Shown: positions 1 through 8,333 of the stretch, piece after piece
Position numbering within the stretch: position 1 is the stretch's first letter
Layout of the letters: every line of letters starts with the position of its first letter
Assembly: GCA_012689325.1 (NCBI GenBank)
Contig: JAAYEA010000076.1
Location: forward strand, 1-39,786
Reading direction: 5' to 3'
Source of the DNA: Chloroflexota bacterium
GTDB taxonomy: Bacteria; Chloroflexota; Anaerolineae; JAAYEA01
Length of the DNA stretch: 39,786 nucleotides
The notes under the pieces: generated by a model
Told to the model about the DNA's origin: nothing
The model's database searches: none
Seen by the model: the letters and a program-made list of their open reading frames with translations, nothing else
Translations under genes and position numbers: made by a program

Positions 1-2
1 CT

Positions 3-2882
3 GACGCCGCCGCCCAGCGGCGTGTTCTGGAGGAGCGCGCCGCCTGCTTGGACGAGGCCCTGGCCCAGGCGCTCAAGCGGGAGGCGGACGCCGCCCTGCG
101 GGTGGACCTGCGGCGCTCGCTGCAGATCGTGGAGCTCATGCGGCGCGCCGCCGAGGTGGGCGGCCACCCGCTGGCCCGCGCGCTGGCCTTGCTGGCGGAG
201 GCCAACACCCAGGCCGTGGGCGGCCTGGGCGAATACCAGGAGTCCATCCTCCTCTACGACGAGGCCGCGGCGATCTATGCCGCCCACGGGCGCCCCGTGG
301 AGCAGGCTCGCTCCCAGATCGGCAAGCTCTACGCCCTCACCTGCCTGGGCCGCTACGCTGAGGCCGTTCGCGCGGGCGAATGGGCCGCCGCGGTCCTGGA
401 GGCCCACCAGCAGTGGCACCGCCTCGCCGACGTGACCGTGAACCTGGCCATCAACTATGTGCGCATGGGACAGGATGCCCGCGGGCTGGAGCTCTACGAG
501 CGCGCCCGCCAGCTCTACCAGGGGCTCGACCAGGACGTTGCCTCCTATGTGGCCTGGGTCGACCAGAACATGACGGTGGCTCTGCGCAACCTGGGCCGCT
601 TTCCGGAGGCCATCGCCGCCAGCGAGCGGGCCTTTGCCGCCCTGGATGCCCTGGGCCAGCGCGCCGAGGCCATCCGCGCCCGCCAGAACCTGGCGCTGAC
701 CTATTTCGTCCTCGGGCGCTACAACGACACGCTGTTGCTGCTGGACGAGGTGCGCAACTATTTCCTGGGCGACGGGCGCCCCCGCGACGCCATCCTCGTC
801 GAGTTGTTCATCAGCGACTGCCTGCTGCAATTGCGGCGCTTTGACGACGTTCTGGACAAGTGCCGGCGCGTCCGCGCCCAGTTCGCCAAGCTGGGGACCC
901 GCTTCGAGGTGGGGGAGGCGCTGATGAACGAGGCGGCCGCCCTCTGCCAGCTCCGCCGCTATGGCGAAGCGCGGGCCTCCCTGGCCGAGGCGCGCGAGCT
1001 TTTCCTGCGCGAGGGCAACGCCGCCTGGGTCGCGCGGGCCGACCTGGAGGCGGCCCAGGTGCTGCTGGCGGAGGGGCGGGCCGCGGAGAGCGCGGACCTG
1101 GCCCTGGCCGCCACCAGCGTGTTTCACCAGCACGAGGCGCCCGTCGCCGAGGCGCAGGCCGCCCTGGTCGCTGCCAAGGCCCGGGCGCAGCAGGGGCAGC
1201 GCGAGGCGGCCCATCGCCTGGTGGAGCAAGCCCTGGCCATCGGCGAGGGGCGCGATATCCCCTTCATCACCTACCAGGGCTATCGCCAGCGCGGCGCGCT
1301 CCTGGCGGCGGAGGGAGCGCTGCGCCCCGCGCTGGCGGCCTATGAGCAGGCCATCGTCCAGGTGGAGCGCCTGCGCGGCCAGTTGATGATCGAGCACCGC
1401 GCTGCCTTTGCCGAGGACAAGCAGGCGGTCTATGGCGAGGCCGCGGCCCTTTGCCTGGACGCGGACGACCCGCGCCAAGCGCTGCACTATGTCGAACGCG
1501 CCAAGTCCCGCGCGCTGTTGGATCTGCTGGCCCATCGCCTCGACCTGGGCCTGCTGGCCCGCAGCGAGGGCGATCAGGAGCTGGTGCAAGAGCTGCTGCG
1601 CCTCCGGGGGGAGCGCGATCGCCTTCATCGCGACTGGATCTCGCGGGAGCAGGAGAGGGCGGATGAGCCGGTGGCCGCCGACGAGGAACGCCAGGTCGTG
1701 GAGCGCCGCGTCCTGGCCCTGGAGCGCGAGATCACCGACCGATGGCACCGCCTGCTGATCCACAACGCCGACTATGCCCGTGACGCCTCGCTATGGCAGG
1801 TGCGCGTGGAGGAGGTGCAGCCCTATCTGCCGCCGCAGACGGCGCTGCTCGAATATGACGGCTCCGGCGGCGAGCTCGCGGCCTACGTCGTGACCCCGGG
1901 CGAGATCGTGGCGCGGCGCCTGCCCGGCGCCCTGTCGCGCGCCGAGCGGCTGCTCCGTCTCCTCCGCCTGAACCTGCAAGCCGTGCCGGCCAGCCCGCCG
2001 CGCGAGATCGCCGCGCTGGAAGCCACGGCCCGCGGCATCCTGAAGCAACTGCACGGCGCGCTGCTGGCGCCGCTGGATGACCTGGTGGAGGGCTACCCCA
2101 GGCTCATCGTCGTGCCCCATGGCGCGCTGCACTATCTGCCGTTTCACGCCCTGTACGATGGCCAGCGCTATGCCGTCCAGTCGCGGCAGATCACCTACCT
2201 GCCCGCGGCCAGCGTGCTGCGCTACTGCCGCGAGGCACGCCCCGCCACGGGCGCTTCCTCCGGCGCCGTGGTGTTGGGGCACTCGCATGGCGGCCTCCTG
2301 CCGCAGGCGGTGCGCGAGGCGCAGGTAGTGGCCGAGCTGCTCGGCGCGGAGGCCCAGGTGGAGCAACAGGCCACCCTGGGGCGGCTGCGGGAGGCCGCGG
2401 GGCGGGCCGAGGCCATTCACGTGGCGGCCCATGGCGAGTTCCGTCCCGATAACCCGCTTTTCTCGGGGCTGGCCCTGGAGGATGGCTGGCTGACCACGCT
2501 GGACGTCTTTGGCCTGCGCCTGCGGGCCTCGCTGGTGGTGCTCAGCGCCTGCCAGACCGGGCAGAGCGTGGTCGGCGGCGGCGATGAGCTGCAGGGGCTG
2601 ACGCGCGCCTTCTTGTATGCCGGGGCGGCGGCGCTCTTGCTGAGCCTATGGCGCGTGGAGGATCGCTCCACGGCCTGGCTGATGACCCGATTCTACGCCA
2701 GGCTGGCCGAGGGCTGGGACAAAGCCGCCGCGCTGAGCGACGCCCAGCAACAGCTCATCCTCGGCCAAATGGGCGTCGAGGTCGGCGCCACCGCCGATGC
2801 CGCCTATGCGCACCCTTACTTCTGGGCGCCCTTTTTCCTGGTGGGCGACTCCGCCCCGCTGCGGCCGCGCGGCGCGACGTGA
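3..2882 (+). CDS. TPR-CHAT domain protein (caspase-like peptidase), 5' end cut by window edge
   Basis: The frame is open to the left edge, so the true start is outside the window; the first internal start codon is TTG at 48. The first ~450 residues are helical TPR-type repeats (for example LGRYAEA, LGRFPEA, LRRYGEA blocks spaced ~40 aa). A charged coiled-coil-like stretch follows (LLRLRGERDRLHRDW), then a C-terminal CHAT domain. Numbered from 48, the caspase-type dyad is His795 in HVAAHGEF and Cys835 in LSACQTG. The domain ends with the usual FLYAGAAALLLSLWRVED and FYARLAEG segments. CHAT proteins are clan-CD cysteine peptidases that often act in proteolytic signalling or defence, with TPRs sensing a partner. 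A subtilisin-family gene starts 91 bp downstream, so the two may form a protease pair. Family assignment is firm; the biological role is inferred. Confidence 0.93.
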   Translation, partial: DAAAQRRVLEERAACLDEALAQALKREADAALRVDLRRSLQIVELMRRAAEVGGHPLARALALLAEANTQAVGGLGEYQESILLYDEAAAIYAAHGRPVEQARSQIGKLYALTCLGRYAEAVRAGEWAAAVLEAHQQWHRLADVTVNLAINYVRMGQDARGLELYERARQLYQGLDQDVASYVAWVDQNMTVALRNLGRFPEAIAASERAFAALDALGQRAEAIRARQNLALTYFVLGRYNDTLLLLDEVRNYFLGDGRPRDAILVELFISDCLLQLRRFDDVLDKCRRVRAQFAKLGTRFEVGEALMNEAAALCQLRRYGEARASLAEARELFLREGNAAWVARADLEAAQVLLAEGRAAESADLALAATSVFHQHEAPVAEAQAALVAAKARAQQGQREAAHRLVEQALAIGEGRDIPFITYQGYRQRGALLAAEGALRPALAAYEQAIVQVERLRGQLMIEHRAAFAEDKQAVYGEAAALCLDADDPRQALHYVERAKSRALLDLLAHRLDLGLLARSEGDQELVQELLRLRGERDRLHRDWISREQERADEPVAADEERQVVERRVLALEREITDRWHRLLIHNADYARDASLWQVRVEEVQPYLPPQTALLEYDGSGGELAAYVVTPGEIVARRLPGALSRAERLLRLLRLNLQAVPASPPREIAALEATARGILKQLHGALLAPLDDLVEGYPRLIVVPHGALHYLPFHALYDGQRYAVQSRQITYLPAASVLRYCREARPATGASSGAVVLGHSHGGLLPQAVREAQVVAELLGAEAQVEQQATLGRLREAAGRAEAIHVAAHGEFRPDNPLFSGLALEDGWLTTLDVFGLRLRASLVVLSACQTGQSVVGGGDELQGLTRAFLYAGAAALLLSLWRVEDRSTAWLMTRFYARLAEGWDKAAALSDAQQQLILGQMGVEVGATADAAYAHPYFWAPFFLVGDSAPLRPRGAT

Positions 2883-2973
2883 GGTCATTTCCTGGGTTCC
2901 TCCGGCCCCGGCTCGTCTGAGGCGTGCCAACGCCGCGAGCTTGGGCCTGGTTGAGGGAAAAGGAGAGGGCAAG

Positions 2974-4371
2974 ATGAAAAACGACAGAAAGCCGCGGGTT
3001 AGCAAAAAAGGGGGAGGGGGAGGCCCGGGCGGCGAGCTGCCGCCAGTCGGTAAGGTATTCGATGGGGACCAGGGCGGCAAACCCCCGCCGTCCGATCCTG
3101 GGAGGCTGCCCTTCATTCCCGATCAGGTGATTCTGGCTGGCCCTGGCTCGCTGATGGGCGGAATCCCTGGGCTGAAGGAGATCTGGCGCGTTGAACTGCC
3201 CGCGCTGGACGCGCCGGCCATCGATCGTGTGAGGAACCTCATGGGAGGCGCCGATCGGGGTGGCAAGGTGGTCGACAGGCTCGGGGCGGAGCCCTGGGTC
3301 ATCGCCGTGTTCCGCATCCTCCGGGATAACCAGAGCCCTGTCGAGTGGGTCAAGCAGATCAACGAGACGACCAGCCTCCTGGCCGACGCCAACTTTATAA
3401 CGGGCGATCCACATACCCCGGTAGGTAGCCCCCACACGCCGGTGGGAAGCCCCTGCGCCGGAAACGGCAAGCGGGCGACACCAGCAGACTTTCAGGCGCA
3501 GTGGGTCTGGCAAGGATCCCACGGGATCGAGCTGACAGAGCCAGTCCAGGGGCAGAACGGGGCTTGTCGCATTGGCGTGTTCGACACCTCGCCGTTCCCT
3601 TTCGACGCCTGGGGGGCTGAGTTGGATGTGCACATCCCCTGGGCTATCCCGCCGCTGCAGCTCAGGGTCCATTGTCCGGAGCCCGTGGCGATCCTGCCCC
3701 CACCCGCTGGCGGCCTCGACATCCGCGAGCACGGCCTGAGCGTGGCCAGCCTGGCCCACCGGGTGGCTCCGGACAGCGAGGTCGTCCTGTATCGGGTGCT
3801 GGATAACTATGCCCGGGGCGACACTTTTACGCTGATCCGGTCGTTGGCCAGCTTTACCGCGGACACGGTGCGACAGCGGGTCGGCGGCGTCATCAATCTC
3901 AGCCTCGGCATATCCGGGAGCATCGACTGGTGGGCCCTTGGCTTGCCGGACGACATCGTGATCCTGCGGCTGGTGCTGGCCGTCGCCCACAGCCTCGGCC
4001 TGGTGACCGTTGCCGCCGCTGGCAACGACTCGTGGGGACTCGAGTCCCCCGCACCCGCCCAGATCCCGGCCCGCTACGGCTTTGTCATCGGCACGGAGGC
4101 CAGCGCCTACTACGACGCCCGGGCCTGCTTCTCCAACGCAGGGCATGTCGCGGCGCCCGGCTGCGGCGTGATCGCGGCGGTCAGCATGCCGCCGGATGGC
4201 TACGGCTATTGGTCGGGCACCTCCTTCGCCACGCCGCTCGTCGCCGGCGTGGCAGCCCGCCACGTGCCGGGAGCCCCCAGTGGGCCGGCGGCGCGTGACG
4301 CCACCTTGAACTCGGCCAGCGCGCCGCAAAATGCTTCAGATCCCAACTTTAGGGTCATCAAGGCCCACTAA
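2974..4371 (+). CDS. Subtilisin-like (S8) serine protease paired with the CHAT gene
   Basis: The protein has 465 aa. The ATG at 2974 was chosen because AGGAG lies 7-12 bp upstream; the open frame reaches further left only into the CHAT gene. The S8 triad is visible as Asp204 (IGVFDTSP), His253 (REHGLSVASLAH) and Ser417 (SGTSFATPLVAG), with the oxyanion Asn in AAAGNDSW. The N-terminus is Lys-, Gly- and Pro-rich with no convincing signal peptide, so the protein is probably cytoplasmic, unlike most subtilases. The region before the catalytic domain (residues ~50-140) resembles a propeptide. It contains a tandem HTPVGSP-HTPVGSP duplication, visible in the DNA at about 3410-3453. The CHAT gene upstream is on the same strand and a strong terminator follows. 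A proteolytic cascade of the two peptidases is an inference. Confidence 0.9.
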   Translation: MKNDRKPRVSKKGGGGGPGGELPPVGKVFDGDQGGKPPPSDPGRLPFIPDQVILAGPGSLMGGIPGLKEIWRVELPALDAPAIDRVRNLMGGADRGGKVVDRLGAEPWVIAVFRILRDNQSPVEWVKQINETTSLLADANFITGDPHTPVGSPHTPVGSPCAGNGKRATPADFQAQWVWQGSHGIELTEPVQGQNGACRIGVFDTSPFPFDAWGAELDVHIPWAIPPLQLRVHCPEPVAILPPPAGGLDIREHGLSVASLAHRVAPDSEVVLYRVLDNYARGDTFTLIRSLASFTADTVRQRVGGVINLSLGISGSIDWWALGLPDDIVILRLVLAVAHSLGLVTVAAAGNDSWGLESPAPAQIPARYGFVIGTEASAYYDARACFSNAGHVAAPGCGVIAAVSMPPDGYGYWSGTSFATPLVAGVAARHVPGAPSGPAARDATLNSASAPQNASDPNFRVIKAH

Positions 4372-4376
4372 CTCCG

Positions 4377-4409
4377 GGGGCCAGGTCGCTGGACCTGGCC
4401 CCTCTCTTT
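4377..4409 (+). terminator. Rho-independent terminator after the CHAT/S8 pair
   Basis: A perfect 11-bp stem (4377-4387 with 4392-4402) encloses the 4-nt loop GCTG and is followed by TCTCTTT. It lies 6 bp after the protease stop codon, so the CHAT/S8 pair is probably one transcription unit ending here. Confidence 0.85.
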
Positions 4410-4561
4410 GTCCGACCCCGCACCGACCTCAGAGATCTCCCCTCGCCATGCCGGAAAAGTTGCGCGCGCCGCGTTGATATGGTCAGGAACAACCAAAGAG
4501 GCTGTCACCTCCGAGCAAGGGGCCCGGAGGAGCAGCGCCAGCGCACAACAGGAGGTGTGAC

Positions 4562-4780
4562 ATGACGCTCGGTGAGTTGTACGAGGTGGATGCTTTTGTC
4601 AAGGAGCGGATGGCGCGCCTGCAGCAAGAGGCTGCCGACGCTCGCATGCTCAAGGAGCTGGCACGGAACCGTGAGCAGGCGCCCGCGGTGCCGCTGCTCG
4701 CGGCCCTCGGCGAGGCCCTGACCGCCGTCGGCACCAAGATGAAGCGCCAGGCCGCGCGTGGGGCCCAGGCGAGAGCGTAG
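4562..4780 (+). CDS. Small protein with C-terminal LGxxLxAxGT motif (72 aa)
   Basis: The 72-aa reading frame has an excellent ribosome binding site (AGGAGGT at 4550-4556) before ATG 4562, which supports real translation. The N-terminal half is a charged helix (VDAFVKERMARLQQEAADARMLKEL). The C-terminal half carries PLLAALGEALTAVGTKMKRQ. The same pattern, P-L-L-x-x-L-G-x-x-L-x-A-x-G-T-(K/R), recurs in the next small gene, so the two are paralogues. There are no Cys/His clusters and no membrane segment; the tail could be an amphipathic helix. Short proteins with a similar helix plus LGxxLxxxG tail occur in Chloroflexota and actinobacteria, but I know of no assigned function. Confidence 0.7.
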   Translation: MTLGELYEVDAFVKERMARLQQEAADARMLKELARNREQAPAVPLLAALGEALTAVGTKMKRQAARGAQARA

Positions 4781-4813
4781 ATGGACCTCTGCAAGAGGCA
4801 GCACCGGTAAGCA

Positions 4814-4848
4814 GAGCCTCGCGCTGCCATCCCCGCAGCGCGAGGCTC
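4814..4848 (+). other. Perfect 14-bp hairpin between the two small genes
   Basis: The inverted repeat pairs 4814-4827 with 4835-4848 around a 7-nt loop. No T-tract follows, so it is not a standard terminator. It sits just upstream of the second small gene's ribosome binding site and could act as an mRNA stabiliser, a processing site or an attenuator. Confidence 0.6.
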
Positions 4849-4871
4849 CCTGGGCCAGAAAGGAGGGTACC

Positions 4872-5060
4872 ATGTACCCCTTCCAACCTGATGACGCCGT
4901 GACCCTCAGCCGCAGGCGGGTCGAAGAGCTGAGGCGAGAGGCGGAGCGCGAGCGGGTCAGCAAGACCCCGCAGCCAAGCCAGAGCGAGAGCGAGCCGCTG
5001 CTCACCAGGCTGGGCGCCGTGCTGATCGCGATGGGCACGCGTCTCCAGCCGTCCTCATGA
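4872..5060 (+). CDS. Small protein, paralogue of the preceding 72-aa gene (62 aa)
   Basis: ATG 4872 is preceded by AGGAGGG (4861-4867) at workable spacing. The 62-aa product has an N-terminal Arg/Glu-rich helix (LSRRRVEELRREAERERV), a Ser/Gln/Pro linker and the C-terminal motif EPLLTRLGAVLIAMGTRLQ. That motif matches the previous small protein at P-L-L, L-G, L-x-A, G-T and the following basic residue. Duplicate small genes with strong ribosome binding sites suggest a conserved short-peptide family rather than chance frames. Function unknown. Confidence 0.68.
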   Translation: MYPFQPDDAVTLSRRRVEELRREAERERVSKTPQPSQSESEPLLTRLGAVLIAMGTRLQPSS

Positions 5061-5140
5061 GGGCCCAGCCCCCACCGCGTTCCTCCGCCTCTCCCGTCGA
5101 GGCGGGGGAAACGCCATCTCGGACTGGGCGCCCGGGCACG

Positions 5141-5175
5141 AAGGAGCGGGGAACCGGCCAGTTCCCCGCTCTTTG
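5141..5175 (+). terminator. Hairpin terminator after the small genes
   Basis: A 10-bp perfect stem (5145-5154 with 5161-5170) with a 6-nt loop is extended by weaker pairs and followed by CTTTGA. It lies 85 bp after the second small gene and likely closes that unit. Confidence 0.6.
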
Positions 5176-5372
5176 ATGCCGCCTCCAGTGGCGACGGCCT
5201 CACGACTCGTTCGAATGTCTTCAACTTTTCCGTCGGCTCCTGACCGAAACGGCGCCGATCCACTGGTCACTCCGCATGGGCCTCCCACAAGAGGGAGCCC
5301 ACCAGACCCTCCTTCGTCAGATCCCCCTACGCCGCTTTGTGAGACACGATCAAGGTGCAGCCGAGCCCCGTT
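5176..5372. other. Intergenic region with a possible IS-end remnant
   Basis: No gene is seen here. Bases 5315-5351 match 22471-22507 at 30 of 37 positions, with weaker similarity just upstream (a CACCAG/CTCC block). Since 22471-22507 lies next to a decayed integrase fragment, both may be old transposon ends. Confidence 0.35.
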
Positions 5373-5401
5373 TTGACAAGGCCGCCCCCGTGTGCTATAC
5401 T
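5373..5401 (+). promoter_or_regulatory. Sigma70-type promoter of the GntR gene
   Basis: TTGACA at 5373-5378, a 17-bp spacer and TATACT at 5396-5401 give a near-consensus promoter. The predicted start is near 5408, giving a ~42-nt leader before the regulator ATG at 5450. Confidence 0.8.
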
Positions 5402-5411
5402 GCGGTGTAGA

Positions 5412-5426
5412 GAAATTTCGCATTTC
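5412..5426. promoter_or_regulatory. Candidate operator for GntR autoregulation
   Basis: This is a palindrome with perfect 5-bp arms (GAAAT/ATTTC) around a 5-nt centre, just after the predicted transcription start. FCD-type GntR regulators commonly bind short inverted repeats at their own promoter. Autoregulation is inferred from position. Confidence 0.45.
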
Positions 5427-5449
5427 ACATTTCCTTCTCCGAGGATACG

Positions 5450-6154
5450 ATGCAAGCTAGCGATTGGCCAGAGTTGACCCGCAGCAACCTCAATGACGAG
5501 GTCTATGCCCTCCTTCGTCGCGGCATCCTGAGCGGCCAGCTCGCGCCCGGAGCGCGTCTCAACCTCCGCGAGCTGGAAACCCGGCTGGGCGTCAGCCGCA
5601 CACCACTCATCCGGGCGCTGGATCGCTTGACGGCGGAGGGGCTCATGGAGGTGCGCCCCTCCCGGGGCACGTATGTCGCCGACCCCACCCCAGACGAGGT
5701 AACGAAGGCGCTTGATTTGCGCCAGGTCCTGGAGATCTATGCCATCGAGCAGCTTGTCCCACGGATTACGGAGGCGCAACTGGACGAGCTGCGTACCATC
5801 GTGGAGCAGTTGCGTGCACTGGCACCTGCGCAGGAATCGGCAGCAAGCCACGAGCGCTACATCCAGCAGGACTATGCTTTTCACGCCGCCGTTGTCCGAC
5901 TGGCCGAGAATCCTTTGCTTTTCGAGTTCTGGGATCGGACGCGCGCGCGCTGGCAGGTGATCCGGGCCCTCTATCGCATGAGACAATCCGAGCTGGACGA
6001 GGCCAAAGCCGTGGAATTGGCCACCGTCCAGCCGGAACACGAGGCGATCTTGCAGGCTCTCCAGGACCGAGACGTTGCCCGCCTCAGGCAGATCATCGCC
6101 AAACACATCGAGGACTCCAAGCAGTGGGCGATTCAGGTGCTAGAGAGACACTAG
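5450..6154 (+). CDS. GntR family transcriptional regulator (FadR/FCD subfamily)
   Basis: The 234-aa length is typical of the FCD subfamily. The N-terminal winged helix (residues ~10-75) shows the GntR signature, including LNDEVYALLRRGILSGQLAPGARL, LGVSRTPLIRALDRLTAEGL and a wing ending RGTYVA. The all-helical FCD domain (~80-230) has the usual metal/effector positions: QDYAFHAAVV, PEHEAIL and IAKHIEDS. Such proteins repress catabolic or transport genes until a small carboxylate or sugar acid binds. ATG 5450 follows CGAGGA. The substrate-binding-protein gene begins 69 bp downstream on the same strand, so that locus is the likely target. Confidence 0.93.
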   Translation: MQASDWPELTRSNLNDEVYALLRRGILSGQLAPGARLNLRELETRLGVSRTPLIRALDRLTAEGLMEVRPSRGTYVADPTPDEVTKALDLRQVLEIYAIEQLVPRITEAQLDELRTIVEQLRALAPAQESAASHERYIQQDYAFHAAVVRLAENPLLFEFWDRTRARWQVIRALYRMRQSELDEAKAVELATVQPEHEAILQALQDRDVARLRQIIAKHIEDSKQWAIQVLERH

Positions 6155-6223
6155 GCTATAGAAAGGGGTGATGCAGGTTCCGGGTTGGCTCGTTCATTGG
6201 ATGTGTAGGCACGAGAAAGGAGC

Positions 6224-8245
6224 ATGAGCGTGGCTAGCGATGTGAGTCGTAGGGATTTCTTGCGAGCTTCCGCTATGGTGGCGGTGGGCGCCCTGGCTTC
6301 GGCCTGCGCGCAGCCAACCGCCCAAGTCATCGAAAAAGAGGTTCCCGTCGAAAAGATCGTCAAAGAGACGGTGGTCGTACAGAAAGAGGTCGCCGTGGAG
6401 AAGGTGGTCACGGCGACGCCGGTCAAGATGAAGTACAAGGAGGCGCCCATGCTCGCCGGCTTGGTCCAGGCGGGCAAGCTGCCCCCCGTAGACGAACGTT
6501 TGCCCGAAGACCCCATGGTGCAGCCTGTGGCTGAGGGAATCGGTCAGTACGGCGGAACCTGGCACCGCCTAGCCGTATCCGCCGGCGACATCCAGCTAGG
6601 GTCCCGCCTGACGGCGACCACGCCCGTGCACTGGAATGATACGGGTACCGAGATCTTTGCTAACGTGGTCTCGAGTTACGAAATCTCGCCTGACGGCAAG
6701 GTGTTCACCTTCAAGCTGCGCAAGGGGATGAAGTGGTCGGACGGCGAGCCGTTCACCGCCGATGACATGCTGTGGTATCCTGTGCAGCATTGCGGAAACA
6801 AGGAGCTGGCGCCGAGCTTTCCTGTCTGGCTGGCGCCGGGCGGCACACCGGTCAAGGCGGAAAAGATAGACGAGTACAACGTGCGGCTCACCTTCGGCGC
6901 CCCCGCTGGCGTTTTCATCGAGGTGCTGGCTGCCCCCTGGGGCCCCAGTTTCGGCATTTATCCGGCGCACTACTGCAAGCAGTTCCATCCCGATTTCGTG
7001 GACAAAGCCAAACTGGAGGCCGCGGCCAAAGCAGCGGGCTTTGAGTTCTGGTACCAGCTCTATGGAAATAGAACCGCCGGCACCGCAATGAAAAATCTGC
7101 CCGAGTACCCGGTCATCGACGCTTGGAGGGTCACCGTCCCGCCGCCCAAACAGCCAGCGGTCGCGGAGCGCAACCCCTACTTCTGGAAGGTGGATCCGGA
7201 GGGGAACCAGCTCCCATACATCGATCGCATCGAGCATATGATCGTCCAAGGAGCCGACCAGGTCAACCTGCGCGCGATGTCTGGTGAGGTAGACATGCAA
7301 CTGCGGCACACGACCTTCGACAACTACCCGCTGTACATCGAGAACGAGGCGAAGGGTGACTATCGTATCGTGCCTTGGGATCGTGGGTATGTGACCGATG
7401 CGCTGCTCTTCTTCGGCGTCGGCTACAAGGACTTGGAGAAACGGGCTCTCCTGCAGGACAAGCGCCTGCACTACGCCCTCTCCCTGGGCATCAACCGCCA
7501 GGAGATCATCGATGCCGTCTACCTCGGCGTGACCGAGCCCACCCAGATCTCCCCGCTCCCCTCGTCGCCGCACTACTGGGAAGAAGCCGCCAAAGATATG
7601 ATCGAGTACGATCCGAAGCGGGCCAACGGCTACCTGGATGAGATGGGCCTCACCAAGCGCGACGCGGAAGGCTACCGCCTCATGGCCGACGGCAAGCGCT
7701 TGACCATCTTTTTCGAGTACGGGGCGGTCTTTGGCGCCTGGGGCGCCATTGCCGAGCTGCTCAAGGCCCACTGGAAAGAGCTCGGAGTCGACCTGAACAT
7801 CGCCCAGCAGGATCGGACGCTCTTTGACACCCGCGAACAGGCTGCCGAGGTCGAGATGGGCATCTGGACCAGCAGCAGCGATTTCAACCCTCTTCTGGAA
7901 AGCACCTGCCCCTACATCAACTGGATGGGTGGCCCGACGTTCTACACATGGCGCAACTCGAATGGCAAGCAGGGCGAAGAGCCGCCGGAGTGGATGAGGA
8001 AGCAGTGGGAATGGTTTGACGCGGCCAAGTCCACGATCGACCCCGAGGAGCAGAAAAAGCTCGTCCGCCAGATCCTGGAGGTCCACAAGGACCAGAAACA
8101 TACGCTGGGCATCTGCACCTCGCCGCCCGAGGTGGTGGTGGTCAAGAACAACTTCCGCAACGTGCCCGAGGTGGCCCTCAGCGACTATATGCTGCTGTCG
8201 CCGGGCAATACCTGCCCCGAGCAATACTACATCAAGTCGAGCTAG
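6224..8245 (+). CDS. Extracellular solute-binding protein, family 5 (peptide/oligosaccharide ABC uptake), Tat lipoprotein
   Basis: The 673-aa protein starts at ATG 6224, preceded by GAAAGGA. The N-terminus has a twin-arginine signal (SRRDFLRAS) followed by a lipobox (ALASAC), so it should be exported folded and lipid-anchored. Next comes a Lys/Glu/Val-rich spacer (residues ~35-70) typical of Chloroflexota binding proteins. The body is SBP_bac_5-like, with landmarks FTFKLRKGMKWSDGEPFTADD, ERNPYFWKVDPEGNQLPYIDRI, ALSLGINRQEIIDAVYLG and YDPKRANGYLDEMGL. Family members deliver oligopeptides, nickel or plant-cell-wall oligosaccharides to ABC permeases. No permease or ATPase gene lies nearby, so it is an orphan receptor here or uses a transporter elsewhere. 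The ligand cannot be read from sequence. Confidence 0.94.
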   Translation: MSVASDVSRRDFLRASAMVAVGALASACAQPTAQVIEKEVPVEKIVKETVVVQKEVAVEKVVTATPVKMKYKEAPMLAGLVQAGKLPPVDERLPEDPMVQPVAEGIGQYGGTWHRLAVSAGDIQLGSRLTATTPVHWNDTGTEIFANVVSSYEISPDGKVFTFKLRKGMKWSDGEPFTADDMLWYPVQHCGNKELAPSFPVWLAPGGTPVKAEKIDEYNVRLTFGAPAGVFIEVLAAPWGPSFGIYPAHYCKQFHPDFVDKAKLEAAAKAAGFEFWYQLYGNRTAGTAMKNLPEYPVIDAWRVTVPPPKQPAVAERNPYFWKVDPEGNQLPYIDRIEHMIVQGADQVNLRAMSGEVDMQLRHTTFDNYPLYIENEAKGDYRIVPWDRGYVTDALLFFGVGYKDLEKRALLQDKRLHYALSLGINRQEIIDAVYLGVTEPTQISPLPSSPHYWEEAAKDMIEYDPKRANGYLDEMGLTKRDAEGYRLMADGKRLTIFFEYGAVFGAWGAIAELLKAHWKELGVDLNIAQQDRTLFDTREQAAEVEMGIWTSSSDFNPLLESTCPYINWMGGPTFYTWRNSNGKQGEEPPEWMRKQWEWFDAAKSTIDPEEQKKLVRQILEVHKDQKHTLGICTSPPEVVVVKNNFRNVPEVALSDYMLLSPGNTCPEQYYIKSS

Positions 8246-8271
8246 GCTTGGCGCTGGGTCCGTTCTATTCG

Positions 8272-8311
8272 GCCAGACCCTGAGGGCCCCCTCAGGCCCT
8301 TGGGGTCTGGC
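8272..8311 (+). terminator. Nested hairpin between binding-protein and UroD-like genes
   Basis: A 9-bp perfect outer stem (8272-8280 with 8303-8311) encloses a small inner palindrome (8281-8294). No strong T-tract follows, so partial termination or mRNA stabilisation is likelier than full termination. It could raise binding-protein mRNA over the distal genes. Confidence 0.5.
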
Positions 8312-8333
8312 ATCACTCGCAGGAGGAGAACGC

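Noticed and set aside
2755-4329. Long antisense frame over the S8 protease
   Set aside because: No protein-like features; the sense strand carries the full catalytic triad.
6596-8224. 542-codon antisense frame across the solute-binding protein gene
   Set aside because: Shadow of a strongly supported gene; low-complexity His/Val/Leu composition.
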